From an uncultured Actinomycetes bacterium (lineage in GTDB: Bacteria > Actinomycetota > Coriobacteriia > Coriobacteriales > RUG033): a DNA stretch of 35,543 bases. The DNA lies in assembly GCA_900314665.1 (NCBI GenBank), contig OMWF01000126.1:1-35543 (forward strand). Direction: 5' to 3'. Within the stretch, counting starts at the first letter, position 1. Every line of letters starts with the position of its first letter. The notes below the pieces were generated by a model. It was not told the DNA's origin, made no database searches, and saw nothing but the letters and a program-made list of their open reading frames with translations. Below, one piece after another: positions 24,041 through 32,465 of the stretch. A program made the position numbers and the translations under genes.

Positions 24041-27000
24041 ACTCGCTTCTGAGCGCCTCCACCGGGTCGCGACGGGCGGCGGCCATCGAGGGGATGAGGC
24101 CGGCGACGAACGTCAGCAGCACGCTGATGCCAATCAAGATGAGGGCGTCTGCGGGCGGCAGGGTCATCACGTTCTCGATCTGGTAGCCGCTCATCACAAA
24201 GGCGTTGACCGGGATGGACACCAGCAGCACCACGATGATGGCCATCACGCCCGAGATGAGCCCCTCGATGATCGTCTCCGCGTTGAAGATGTTGGCCACG
24301 TTGAGCTTGCTTGCGCCCATGGCGCGCAGGATGCCGATCTCCTTCTTGCGCTCGAGCACCGAGATGTAGGTGATGATGGCAATCATGATCGAGCTCACCA
24401 CCAGCGAGATGGCCACAAAGGCGATGAGCACCATGGTGATGCGGTCTACGATGTCGGTCACGCTGCGCATGAGGGTGCCCATCAGGTCGCTGTAGGCGAT
24501 GGTGCGGTCGTCCTGGCCGGCAGCCTCCATCTCGTCGTTATAGCGGTCGATGATGGAGATGACCTGCTCCTTGCTGGGGAAGTCGATCGGATAGATGGAG
24601 ATGGTCTCGGGGTTGTCCTTCTGGGCGTATCCCAGCTTCTTCATGTTACCGTCGTAGGTGAGCTGGTCGGCGTTCATGTAGTTGGTGAGCAGGCTCGTGA
24701 GGTCGTCCTGGGTCATGTTGAACTGGAAGGCGTTGGCAAAGGCGTCGGTGTCGACGGTCAGGGCGCCCTGCATGCTGTCGGCCAGGCCGGTCATCGAGGA
24801 CGCCAGCTGAGTCTGGATGGCGGTCGCCAGCTGGCTCGCCATCGCCGACATGGCCTGCTGCATCAGTTGGCTCATGGCCGTCTCGAGGTAAGGAGTGAAC
24901 TGGTTGGTTATGTAGTCGTTCATGGCCTCCTGCATCTGCTCGCTATAAGCGCCGCCGAGCACCTCCGCCAGCTGCGCGACCGCTTCCTGACCGCCGCCCT
25001 GGGCAGCCGGCGTGCTCATGTACGTCTGCCATGCAGCGCCCACCGCGGCGCCGTCGCTCATGTCGACGTGCTGCGCCATCAGATAAGCCATGAAGCCGCC
25101 CACCACCTTGCCGCTGGCGGCCTGCACCTCCGTACTGTCCAGGTCGGGGCTGATGGACGAGAAGTCGGGCTGCGGGGCGCCGGCCAGCACCTGCCCCATG
25201 GTCTGCTCGTTGAAGACTGAGGAGAGCGCGCTGGTGTCTAGCTGGATGGAGCTGAGGTCCATGCTGCCGCCAGCCCCGGAGAGCGCGCTGCCGTCAAACC
25301 TGAAGGCGCTCGCCAGGGCGTTCTCGTCGATGGTGAAGAGCGAGCCCATGTCGAGCCGGCCCCCCTGCTCATCGCTCAGCTCGTCGAAGGTCTTGCCGGT
25401 GAAGACGTCGACGTCGGGGTTGGCGATCTGGTCCTGCACGATCTGCGACTCGCCCGCCACCTCCATCAGGTGGTCGATGAGCCCGGGCGTATAGGCGATG
25501 CCCTCGCTCAAGGCCGAGGTCTGGGTGGTCTCCTTGGGCTTCACGATGCCCACGACCTTGAGCTCGATGCCGTCGTTGATCTGCTGCACCAGGTAGTCAT
25601 CGTCGTTGGACATGTCGGTCCAGGTGCCCTGCGAGGCGTTGTACTGATACTTGTTGACCGCCGGGACCACCTTGAAGGTGAGGTTCATGGCGTCCTCGTA
25701 GGTGAACTGCGTATCGGCCTCGGGAACCTCGACCTCATTGCCCTCCAGGGCCTCGTTGGCCATGTCCTTCATCCGCGCGGGGTCGTAGACGCCCAGGTTG
25801 TAAAGGGTGTAGTCGCTGATCTGACCGTCGCTGCTCAGGACCAGGACCGCCTCGTCGTAGGAGTGCGGCCAGCGGCCGTCAACCACCTCCATCTGATCAT
25901 CGAGCAGGTCGCTGTTGTCAATCATCTCGCTGAACGAGTTCATGCCGCCCCCCGTGGTGGAGAGCGCCGACCCGCTTATGCCGTTCTGCATCACCGATGA
26001 GATCTGCCCGGGATTGAGCTGGACCGGCCCGTTGGAGGTGTCCGTCTCGTAGACCTGCGGGGTGATGCCGTACGTGTACTGGATGGCGCTCACGTACGGC
26101 TCGATGCCCGATTGCGGCGAGTCCAAATACTGCTTGAAGGAGGAGAGGTCGTTGCTCTTCACCTTGGCGAACATGTCGCTCATGATGGTGTTCTGCGATA
26201 TCAGGTAGGTCTTGGTGCCAGGGTTCTGCTCGCTTGCCACCTCCTGCGGCTCTGAGCCGCCATCGCCGCTGCCGTAGCTGGCGGTGGCGGAGAGCAGGTT
26301 GGTCATATCAAAGCTCGACTTGGTGATGGTGAGCGGATAGGCGGACAGGGCGTCCTGCTCGGTCTTGGCGATGTAGTTGTTGACGCCGGTGGAGACGGCC
26401 AGAATCGCGGCGATGCCCATGATGCCGATGGAGCCCGCGAACGACGTGAGGAAGGTGCGCCCCTTCTTGGTCATCAGATTGCTGAAGGAGAGCCCCAGCG
26501 CGGTCAGGAACGACATTCGCGCCCGCTTGGTCTTGGGGCCCTTGCCGGCGCCTGCGCCAACCGCTGGCTGGGCGGCGGTGTCTCCCGCGGCAGAGCCGTC
26601 CGAGAAGGCCTCTCCAGCAGCAGCGGGAGCGCCGTACTCAGGCTTTGGAGCTGCGGTTCCGGCTACCGCCGCCGCTGCTGCCGCCACCCCCGCGTCGGGC
26701 TCCTGCGCCCGATGCCCTGAAGCGGGGGCAACGGGGGCGCTGTCACCCACGATGCGCCCGTCGCGCAGGTTGACGATGCGAGTCGCATACTGCTGGGCCA
26801 GCTCCGGATTGTGCGTGACCATGACCACCAGGCGGTCCCGGGCGACCTGGCGCAGGACCTCCATCACCTGGATGCCGGTCTGGGTGTCGAGGGCGCCCGT
26901 GGGCTCGTCGGCAAGCACGATGTCGGGGTTGTTGACCAGGGCGCGGGCGATGGCCACGCGTTGCATCTGCCCGCCGGAGAGCTGCCCCGGCTTCTTGTGC

Positions 27001-27404
27001 ACGTGGTCCGCCAGGCCCACGGCGTCCAGGGCGTCAAGCGCCCGGCGCTTGCGCTCGGCCCGCCCCACCCCGGAGAGGGTGAGGGCCAGCTCCACGTTGC
27101 TCAGCACCGACTGGTGCGGGATGAGGTTGTAGCTCTGGAAGATGAAGCCGATGCGATGATTGCGGTAGGTGTCCCAGTCCTTTGAGCGATAGCGCTTGGT
27201 GGAGACCCCGTTGACCACGATGTCGCCGCTGTCGGCGTGGTCCAAGCCGCCAAGCACATTGAGCAGCGTGGTCTTGCCGCTTCCAGAAGGCCCGAGAACC
27301 GCTACAAACTCGCTGTCCCTGAAGCTGATGCTGACGCCATCGAGCGCCTTTTGTATAAAATCCCCGGTCTTATACGATTTGCACAGTTCTCTCAGCTCGA
27401 TCAC
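24039..27404 (-). CDS. ABC/FtsX fusion protein with a very large outside domain
   Basis: A 1121-aa protein. Residues 1-215 are a LolD/MacB-type ATPase: GPSGSGKT (38-45), Q90, LSGGQ (142-146), D166-E167, H198. An Ala/Pro-rich linker (about 222-295) follows. One transmembrane helix (about 318-340) leads into an outside domain of about 600 residues, partly Met/Gln/Ala-rich and helical. Three C-terminal helices form the FtsX module, with LERKKEIGILRAMGAS typical of the family. Such proteins act as mechanotransmitters, exporting or releasing lipids or peptides, or controlling wall hydrolases, rather than as importers. The start is GTG at 27404 with GAGGAG 5 nt upstream. No partner kinase or peptide gene is adjacent. 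Confidence 0.93.
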   Translation of the reverse strand: MIELRELCKSYKTGDFIQKALDGVSISFRDSEFVAVLGPSGSGKTTLLNVLGGLDHADSGDIVVNGVSTKRYRSKDWDTYRNHRIGFIFQSYNLIPHQSVLSNVELALTLSGVGRAERKRRALDALDAVGLADHVHKKPGQLSGGQMQRVAIARALVNNPDIVLADEPTGALDTQTGIQVMEVLRQVARDRLVVMVTHNPELAQQYATRIVNLRDGRIVGDSAPVAPASGHRAQEPDAGVAAAAAAVAGTAAPKPEYGAPAAAGEAFSDGSAAGDTAAQPAVGAGAGKGPKTKRARMSFLTALGLSFSNLMTKKGRTFLTSFAGSIGIMGIAAILAVSTGVNNYIAKTEQDALSAYPLTITKSSFDMTNLLSATASYGSGDGGSEPQEVASEQNPGTKTYLISQNTIMSDMFAKVKSNDLSSFKQYLDSPQSGIEPYVSAIQYTYGITPQVYETDTSNGPVQLNPGQISSVMQNGISGSALSTTGGGMNSFSEMIDNSDLLDDQMEVVDGRWPHSYDEAVLVLSSDGQISDYTLYNLGVYDPARMKDMANEALEGNEVEVPEADTQFTYEDAMNLTFKVVPAVNKYQYNASQGTWTDMSNDDDYLVQQINDGIELKVVGIVKPKETTQTSALSEGIAYTPGLIDHLMEVAGESQIVQDQIANPDVDVFTGKTFDELSDEQGGRLDMGSLFTIDENALASAFRFDGSALSGAGGSMDLSSIQLDTSALSSVFNEQTMGQVLAGAPQPDFSSISPDLDSTEVQAASGKVVGGFMAYLMAQHVDMSDGAAVGAAWQTYMSTPAAQGGGQEAVAQLAEVLGGAYSEQMQEAMNDYITNQFTPYLETAMSQLMQQAMSAMASQLATAIQTQLASSMTGLADSMQGALTVDTDAFANAFQFNMTQDDLTSLLTNYMNADQLTYDGNMKKLGYAQKDNPETISIYPIDFPSKEQVISIIDRYNDEMEAAGQDDRTIAYSDLMGTLMRSVTDIVDRITMVLIAFVAISLVVSSIMIAIITYISVLERKKEIGILRAMGASKLNVANIFNAETIIEGLISGVMAIIVVLLVSIPVNAFVMSGYQIENVMTLPPADALILIGISVLLTFVAGLIPSMAAARRDPVEALRSE

Positions 27405-27494
27405 AGGGGCTCCTCACGGGTCAACGTCGATGCGCGCCGCCCCCAGCGGGCAGCGGCGCGCGGTCGACTCATTTTAGGGGCAGTGCGGTCCTCG

Positions 27495-27523
27495 ATGATC
27501 GGAGCGGGTGGTTCTGATAACAA
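27495..27523 (-). promoter_or_regulatory. Possible promoter of the ABC/FtsX gene
   Basis: On the minus strand TTGTTA (27518-27523) and GATCAT (27495-27500) are separated by exactly 17 bp; each matches the sigma70 consensus at four of six positions. It lies about 90 nt before the GTG start. A GCAGAC/GTCTGC hairpin just upstream, next to TTGTTAT, could be a weak terminator for the preceding yigZ gene. A 9-bp GC hairpin (27432-27461) lies in the leader. Confidence 0.35.
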
Positions 27524-27600
27524 GCAGACATCTAACGTGCCGTCTGCCTGGCCGATGCGTACGTACCGGGGCGGAGCGGCAAGCGCTCAAGCCGGGAGGC

Positions 27601-28266
27601 CTACTCCCCTGCCCGCTCGTCATCATCGACGAGTTGGAGTCGGGGTGCGCCCGGCGTTGCCGCCACCTGCCCGGCAGTGAGCTCTCCGACCTGTGCCAGC
27701 ACCGCCTCGCAGCGCTCGGCCCGCACCCTGAACACAAGCTCCACCTGCGCGGCGAACTGCGCGTCCAGCACCTGGGCGCCCTGCTCCTCGACGAGTGCCC
27801 GCACCCGCTCGTACCAGGGATAGCCCATCCGCGCCCTGACATCGACGCAGGGCACCGCCGCCATGAGGCGGGCCGCCTCGAGCGCCCGCTGGGCAGCGGC
27901 GGTGTAGGCGCGCATGAGCCCGCCCCTCCCCAGCAGGGTGCCGCCAAAGACCCGGGCCACCACGCAGCCCACATCCTCGAGCTGGTGGTGCTGAAGGACG
28001 GTGAGGACCGGCAGTCCCGCCGTGCCATGCGGCTCCTTGGCATCCGAGTAGTGCGCCAATCCTCCGCGATGCAGCACGTAGGCGGAGACGTAGTGGCTCG
28101 CCTCGGGGATGTCGCGCATGACGCCGTGGCGAAACTCGACGAGCTCCTCCTCGCTCGTCACGTGCGTCACAAACCCGGTGAAGACGCTCTTGCGGTCCTC
28201 AAAGCGTCCGGTGGACGTCCCCGCCACCGTGCGGTACCTCGTGGTCTGGCTGTTATCGGCCGACAC
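27601..28266 (-). CDS. YigZ/IMPACT family protein
   Basis: A 221-aa protein of the UPF0029 (YigZ/IMPACT) family. The conserved core is ASHYVSAYVLHRG, then SDAKEPHGTAGLPVL and VVARVFGGTLLGRGGLMRAY, matching the SDDGEPxGTAGxPIL and RYFGGxxLGxGGLVRAY signatures. A ferredoxin-like C-terminal domain (about 140-221) follows. Family members bind RNA or ribosomes in eukaryotes; the bacterial role is not firmly known. GTG 28266 gives an N-terminus that fits the family; a longer reading to 28335 overlaps thrH and lacks homology. It starts 16 nt after the thrH stop. Confidence 0.9.
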   Translation of the reverse strand: MSADNSQTTRYRTVAGTSTGRFEDRKSVFTGFVTHVTSEEELVEFRHGVMRDIPEASHYVSAYVLHRGGLAHYSDAKEPHGTAGLPVLTVLQHHQLEDVGCVVARVFGGTLLGRGGLMRAYTAAAQRALEAARLMAAVPCVDVRARMGYPWYERVRALVEEQGAQVLDAQFAAQVELVFRVRAERCEAVLAQVGELTAGQVAATPGAPRLQLVDDDERAGE

Positions 28267-28282
28267 GCCCGGAAGCGCTTCC

Positions 28283-28888
28283 CTAGCTGGCCAGCGCGCG
28301 CTTGAAGGCCGTGAGCAGATCGTCGAACTCCTCATAGGCGGGGATGTCGGGGTTGGCGGCCTTGATGGCGTCCGTGCTGCGGAAGAGGAACCCGGCCTTG
28401 CTCTCCTTAATCATCCCCAGGTCGTTGTAGCTGTCCCCGGTGGCGATGGTCTCGAAGCCGGCGTCCTGCAGGCAGTGGACGGTGGTGAGCTTTGAGTTGC
28501 CGACCCGCATCACGTAGTCGGCGATCATGCCCTGCTCGTCCGTCACCACGGAGTTGCAGAAGATGGTGGGGCGGCCCAGCTTGGTGATGAGCGGCTTGGC
28601 AAACTGCTCGAACGTGTCGCTCACGATGATGACCTGGCACAGGTCGCGCAGCTGGTCGAGAAACTCGCGCGCCCCGGGCAGCGGGTCGATGGTTGCGATG
28701 ACCTCCTGAATCTGCGCAAGCCCCAGGTGATGCTCGTTCAGGATGTCCATCCGGTAGTGCATGAGCTTGTCGTAGTCGGGCTCGTCGCGGGTGGTGCGCC
28801 TCAGCTCGGGGATGCCGCTGGCTTCCGCAAACGCGATCCAGATCTCTGGAACCAGGACACCTTCCATGTCTAGGCAGGCGATGTACAT
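28283..28888 (-). CDS. thrH: ThrH: phosphoserine phosphatase / homoserine phosphotransferase
   Basis: A 201-aa HAD enzyme nearly collinear with Pseudomonas ThrH. It opens with CLDMEGVLVPEIWIAFAE: nucleophile D7 and the family-specific Glu9 in place of the usual second Asp. Further landmarks are TTRDEPDYD, IQEVIATIDPLPGA, IVSDTFEQF (motif II) and ATGDSYNDLGM (motif IV). It dephosphorylates phosphoserine and, in known members, can transfer phosphate to homoserine, linking serine and threonine synthesis. GGGGAG precedes the ATG. It lies between citrate synthase and yigZ on one strand, probably one transcript. Confidence 0.93.
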   Translation of the reverse strand: MYIACLDMEGVLVPEIWIAFAEASGIPELRRTTRDEPDYDKLMHYRMDILNEHHLGLAQIQEVIATIDPLPGAREFLDQLRDLCQVIIVSDTFEQFAKPLITKLGRPTIFCNSVVTDEQGMIADYVMRVGNSKLTTVHCLQDAGFETIATGDSYNDLGMIKESKAGFLFRSTDAIKAANPDIPAYEEFDDLLTAFKRALAS

Positions 28889-28948
28889 GCTTCTATCTCC
28901 CCTTCTCTTCGTGCAACGGACGCTGCGGACGCGCTGGCTCCGGCGCTC

Positions 28949-30301
28949 TCAGCGCTCATCGATCGACTTGTAGACGCGCGGAGCGCGGGCCGAGCTCTTG
29001 TATGCCGGGCGGATGATTCGTCCGCCGCTTGCAATCTCCTCAAAGCGGTGGGCCGCCCAACCCGCCATGCGGGCGCAGGCGAAGATCGGCGTGAACAGCT
29101 CGTCGGGAATCCCCAGCATGGTGTAGACCAGCCCCGAGTACATGTCGACGTTGGCGCAGAGCACCTTGCTCGTCCCCCGCTGCTGGGCGATGACCTCGGG
29201 GGCCAGCCGCTCGATGCGCTCGAGCAGGTTGAACTCCGCCTCGTACTCGGTGCCGGCCACGAGCTGCTTGGCAAAGCGCTTGCAGATGACGGCGCGCGGG
29301 TCGGAGGTGGTGTAGACCGCGTGGCCCATGCCGTAGACCAGCCCGCTCTTGTCGAAGGCCTGCTTGTTCACGATCTTAGCCAGGTACGAGGCCACCTCGT
29401 CGTCGCTCTCCCAGTTGGCGACGTGCTCCTCGATGTCCTTGTGCATGGCCCTCACCTGGTGGTTGGCGCCGCCGTGCCTGCGGCCCTTGAGCGAGCCGAT
29501 GGCCGCGGCGTAGGCCGAGTAGGGGTCGGTGTCCGCCGAGGAGAGCACGCGCACCGCGAAGGTCGAGTTGTTGCCGCCGCCGTGCTCGGCGTGCAGGCAC
29601 ATCATGACGTCGAGCATGCGGGCCTCCTCCGGCGTGAACTGCCGGTCCGGGCGCAGCATGGAGAGGATGGTCTCGGCGGTGGACTGGCCGGGGATGAAGC
29701 GGTGCATGATCATCGACTCGTTGTAGAAGCGCGAGCGCACCGCATAGTAGGCCAGGACCATGATGCGCGGCAGCCGACTCATGAGCGAGAGCGCGGTGTG
29801 GACCTCGTGTTCGGGCGAGCGGTCCTCGGCATCCGGGTCGCGGCTGTAGAGCAGCAGCACACTGCGGGCCAGCATGTTCATGATGTCGGGCGGCGTGTTG
29901 GTCAGGATGAGCTGCGCGGTGAAGCCGTCGGGCAGCTCGCGCTGGCTGTCAATCACCTCGACAAAGCGGTCTAGCTGCTGCTGCGTGGGAAGTTCGCCCG
30001 CCAGGAGCAGGTAGGCGATCTGCTCGTAGTTGAAGCGGCTCGTCTCGGCATCAAGGCCGAGCAGGTCATAGAGGTCGTAGCCGCGAAACCTGAGCGTGCC
30101 CTTGTCGGGCACCTTGACCCCGTCCGAGATCACGTAGCCGTGGACGTTGGCAATGTTGGTGACGCCTGCCACCACGCCGGTCCCGTCTGCGTTGCGCAGC
30201 CCGCGCTTGACGTCAAACTGCTCGTACAAAGCCGGGTCTATCGAGTTGACCTTCTTGAAGGAGTCGTACAGGTTGAACTTGCTCTTCTCGTCCAATTCCA
30301 T
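28949..30301 (-). CDS. Citrate synthase
   Basis: Condenses acetyl-CoA and oxaloacetate to citrate. The 450-aa protein carries the catalytic blocks: a conserved His in LHAEHGGGNNSTF, the second His in GRRHGGANHQV, and the catalytic Asp in NVDMYSG. FIPGQSTAETIL and YGMGHAVYTTSDPRA are further landmarks; the GHAVY form resembles eukaryotic-type rather than the GHRVY of E. coli. Length is slightly above the usual 370-435, owing to an N-terminal extension. I choose ATG 30301 over GTG 30319; neither has a strong ribosome site. No aconitase or isocitrate dehydrogenase is adjacent, so an incomplete, glutamate-forming branch is likely. Confidence 0.93.
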   Translation of the reverse strand: MELDEKSKFNLYDSFKKVNSIDPALYEQFDVKRGLRNADGTGVVAGVTNIANVHGYVISDGVKVPDKGTLRFRGYDLYDLLGLDAETSRFNYEQIAYLLLAGELPTQQQLDRFVEVIDSQRELPDGFTAQLILTNTPPDIMNMLARSVLLLYSRDPDAEDRSPEHEVHTALSLMSRLPRIMVLAYYAVRSRFYNESMIMHRFIPGQSTAETILSMLRPDRQFTPEEARMLDVMMCLHAEHGGGNNSTFAVRVLSSADTDPYSAYAAAIGSLKGRRHGGANHQVRAMHKDIEEHVANWESDDEVASYLAKIVNKQAFDKSGLVYGMGHAVYTTSDPRAVICKRFAKQLVAGTEYEAEFNLLERIERLAPEVIAQQRGTSKVLCANVDMYSGLVYTMLGIPDELFTPIFACARMAGWAAHRFEEIASGGRIIRPAYKSSARAPRVYKSIDER

Positions 30302-30637
30302 AGCCACGACCAATCTCACCGGGAGGCTGCTCAGACCTCATGCGGACCAAGTCTTCATTGTGATGCATCGCGTTGGGTCTGTGCCGTTTATTGCGCTGGC
30401 ACCCGGACGGACGGCGCCGCCCTGCGCAACCTTTAGACGGGAGGGGCGTTGACTCGACGGTCGGACCCAGAACCTGAGCCCGAGACGGCCGTGGCCCGAT
30501 CCCGCACCGGCTCTTGCAAGCGCACCTGGAAGCGGGCGCCAAGGTAACCCCTGGCCCGAATACACGCCAGGGGCCGGTAAGACCGACCCCTGGCAGGTTG
30601 CCCGATCGTATCCGCTTCAAACGGTGAGACCGTGGCG
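30302..30637. other. 336-bp gene-free gap upstream of citrate synthase
   Basis: Holds the terminator region of the PNPOx-like gene (see 30548-30594) and presumably the citrate synthase promoter. I find no convincing hexamer pair. No protein-coding or known RNA feature is seen. Confidence 0.5.
30548..30594 (-). terminator. Overlapping alternative hairpins after the PNPOx-like gene
   Basis: CCCCTGGC occurs at 30548-30555 and 30587-30594, and its complement GCCAGGGG at 30566-30573 between them. The middle arm can pair with either outer arm, with loops of 10 or 13 nt, so the two 8-bp hairpins exclude each other. On the minus strand the second is followed by TTACCTT. Placed 44 nt after the stop of the gene at 30638-31039, this most simply is a terminator; the switch-like geometry is unexplained. 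Confidence 0.55.
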
Positions 30638-31039
30638 CTAGGCCTCGATCTCCCTGGTGGGCGCGGTGAACGAGCTCACCGTGGCGTGGATGTTGTCGAG
30701 GCGCAGCACCACGCAGTTGCCGTCGCCCGGGGTGTACATGGAGCGCAGGTTGGGGTAGTCGTTGAGCACGGCGTCACACGTCTCCGTCGAGTCGTCGGGG
30801 ACGAGGTCGGCCTCGACCCGCAGCCAGGTGCCCGCCTCGTGGTCAAAGGTGCACAGGGCTGCGCGCGGATGGGCGGCGATCTGCTTGTAGACGTCCTTGA
30901 CCATGCCGGTCTGGATGTAGAGGGCGCCGTTGACCTTGGCGATGGTGCCAAACGGACGCACCTGGGGGTTGCCCTCGGCATCCACGGTGGCCAGGTAGTA
31001 GGTCGGATTCTTCTTGAGGTACTCGAGGATCTCGTCCAT
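30638..31039 (-). CDS. Pyridoxamine 5'-phosphate oxidase-like flavoprotein
   Basis: A 133-aa split-barrel protein of the PNPOx/FMN-binding family. YYLATVDAEGNPQVRPFG near the N-terminus and LYIQTGMVKDVYKQIAAHP are the family pattern, placing FMN at the dimer interface. Such small members act as FMN or F420-linked reductases or binding proteins rather than true PdxH. ATG 31039 has GGAG 6 nt upstream; a longer reading to 31114 adds a hydrophobic N-terminus without support. It is 105 nt downstream of metF on the same strand. Substrate unknown. Confidence 0.85.
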   Translation of the reverse strand: MDEILEYLKKNPTYYLATVDAEGNPQVRPFGTIAKVNGALYIQTGMVKDVYKQIAAHPRAALCTFDHEAGTWLRVEADLVPDDSTETCDAVLNDYPNLRSMYTPGDGNCVVLRLDNIHATVSSFTAPTREIEA

Positions 31040-31144
31040 CTCAATCTCCAATCGCAAGAGACGCAGTGACGCCACCAGGATAACGCAAGCACAGACGCAC
31101 GTGGGAAGTCCCAACCACCTAAACCGAGCTTCTGGCGACGCTTC

Positions 31145-32074
31145 CTAAATCAGGTCGCGCAGCCCCGCGCCCTCGATGAGCGTGGTCACGTCCTCGTACT
31201 TGTTCAGGGCGTAGATGTGCAGGCCGGCGATGTCAAAGGTGCGGTACTGGTCGATCTGGTTGATCGTGTACTCGATGCCCGCCTTTTTGAAGTCGGCCTT
31301 CTTCTGAGCCAGCGACTCCTCAGCCTCCTCAGGCGCAAAGGGGTTGGGGAAGATCCAATACTTGGAGATGAGGCGAGAGAGGTCGTGGCCGAGCACGCAA
31401 CCGTTGTGCGACAGCGCCATGTTGATGGTGGCCGCCTCATCGAGCACAGGCATGATGCCCACATCGACGGGCATCGTGATGCCGGCCGCGCGGATGGCCT
31501 CCATCCAGTATGCAAACTGGTCCATGTCCCAGCACAGCTGAGTCATGATGTAGTCCGCACCGGCATCCTGCTTCTGCTTGAGGTAGCCGATGTCAGCCTC
31601 CAGGCTGCGGCTGGCGATGTGCCCCTCGGGCGAGCCGGAGACCGCGATGGTGAACGCATCGCCAAACTCCTGGCGCACAAACTTGACCAGCTCGGTAGCG
31701 TAGTGCAGGTCCCCGTTGGTGCCGGTCCAGCCAAAGGGCAGGTCCCCGCGCAGGCACAGCAGATGGTTGACGCCGTTGTCGAGGTAGGTCTGCAGCTGGG
31801 TGCGAATCTCGTCCTTGGTGTTTCCGATGCAGGTGAAATGCGCCACCGGGATGACGTTGCCCCGGGACTGGACCGCCTTGAGCACCTCCAGGTTGGTGCG
31901 GGCATTACGGCCGCCGGCGCCGTAGGTGCACGAGATGTAATCGGGCTGGAACCCGCACAGGTGGTCGAGGACGCCGTCCTCCCCCACCAGCTTGTCCATG
32001 CCCTGCTCGGTCTTGGGCGGAAAGACCTCAAACGAGAAGAGCGTGCGCTCCTTCATGACGTCGGTGACTCTCAT
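31145..32074 (-). CDS. metF: Methylenetetrahydrofolate reductase (MetF)
   Basis: FAD enzyme reducing 5,10-methylene-THF to 5-methyl-THF, the methyl donor for methionine synthesis. The 309-aa TIM barrel has SFEVFPPKTE with catalytic Glu16, SCTYGAGG, CIGN, CLRGDLP with the FAD-binding Asp, and TQLCWD. FPNPFAP near the C-terminus is a common MetF feature. ATG 32074 has GGGGGAGG upstream; a longer reading to 32155 adds 27 residues without homology. There is no adjacent metH or metE, and the leader (32075-32219) shows no recognisable SAM or B12 riboswitch. Confidence 0.95.
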   Translation of the reverse strand: MRVTDVMKERTLFSFEVFPPKTEQGMDKLVGEDGVLDHLCGFQPDYISCTYGAGGRNARTNLEVLKAVQSRGNVIPVAHFTCIGNTKDEIRTQLQTYLDNGVNHLLCLRGDLPFGWTGTNGDLHYATELVKFVRQEFGDAFTIAVSGSPEGHIASRSLEADIGYLKQKQDAGADYIMTQLCWDMDQFAYWMEAIRAAGITMPVDVGIMPVLDEAATINMALSHNGCVLGHDLSRLISKYWIFPNPFAPEEAEESLAQKKADFKKAGIEYTINQIDQYRTFDIAGLHIYALNKYEDVTTLIEGAGLRDLI

Positions 32075-32219
32075 TGGACGTACCTCCCCCTCCTTCATGC
32101 GGATGGGCCACCATAGGCCCAGTAGTCTGACGGTATACCACTCGTCTGCGCGCACCCGGCAGGCAACCGGCCAGCGTTGCTAAAGCGTCCGCTCTATCGT
32201 GATGGAGTGACCGCCGCCC

Positions 32220-32462
32220 CTACAGCCCTGCGGCCAGCGCCCGCAGGTGGGCGCTGCTGCCCTCAAGCCGAGCGGTGGCGGCGCGCAGCTGGTCCATGTC
32301 GGCGTCGGAGAGCTTCTCGGGCTTCTTGGAGGCCAGACGTGCCACGGCGTTGACGTCGCCTTTTATTTGGTGGCGCTCCTCCTTTGAGATCTGCTTGCCG
32401 GCCTTTGAAAGGGCTTGGTCGACCTCCGCAAGCAGCTGCTGGGCGCGGGAGACGTCCTCCAT
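32220..32462 (-). CDS. Hsp70 lid fragment after an in-frame TAG
   Basis: An 80-aa helical, charged segment that aligns without gap to the C-terminal lid of DnaK: SRAQQLLAEVDQALSKAGKQIS matches the NQAD-x-LI-x-x-TEK-x-L helix and the following loop. It begins with ATG at 32462, and this ATG is in the same frame as the Hsp70 gene just upstream, separated from it by TAG and one codon (CGC). There is no ribosome site, so expression would need reinitiation after the stop or read-through. If the TAG were sense, the joined protein would be about 592 aa, a normal Hsp70 length. It is best read as part of the neighbouring gene, not as an independent one. Confidence 0.8.
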   Translation of the reverse strand: MEDVSRAQQLLAEVDQALSKAGKQISKEERHQIKGDVNAVARLASKKPEKLSDADMDQLRAATARLEGSSAHLRALAAGL

Positions 32463-32465
32463 GCG

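Noticed and set aside
28283-28888. ThrH motif I with Glu9 in place of the second Asp as an inactivating change
   Set aside because: Glu at this site is characteristic of the ThrH family.
29280-29330. Citrate synthase GHAVY in place of GHRVY as a lost catalytic residue
   Set aside because: The eukaryotic enzymes also have GHAV at this site, and the catalytic His and Asp motifs are intact.
32075-32219. Riboswitch upstream of metF
   Set aside because: The leader is short and I can see neither SAM nor B12 riboswitch core elements.
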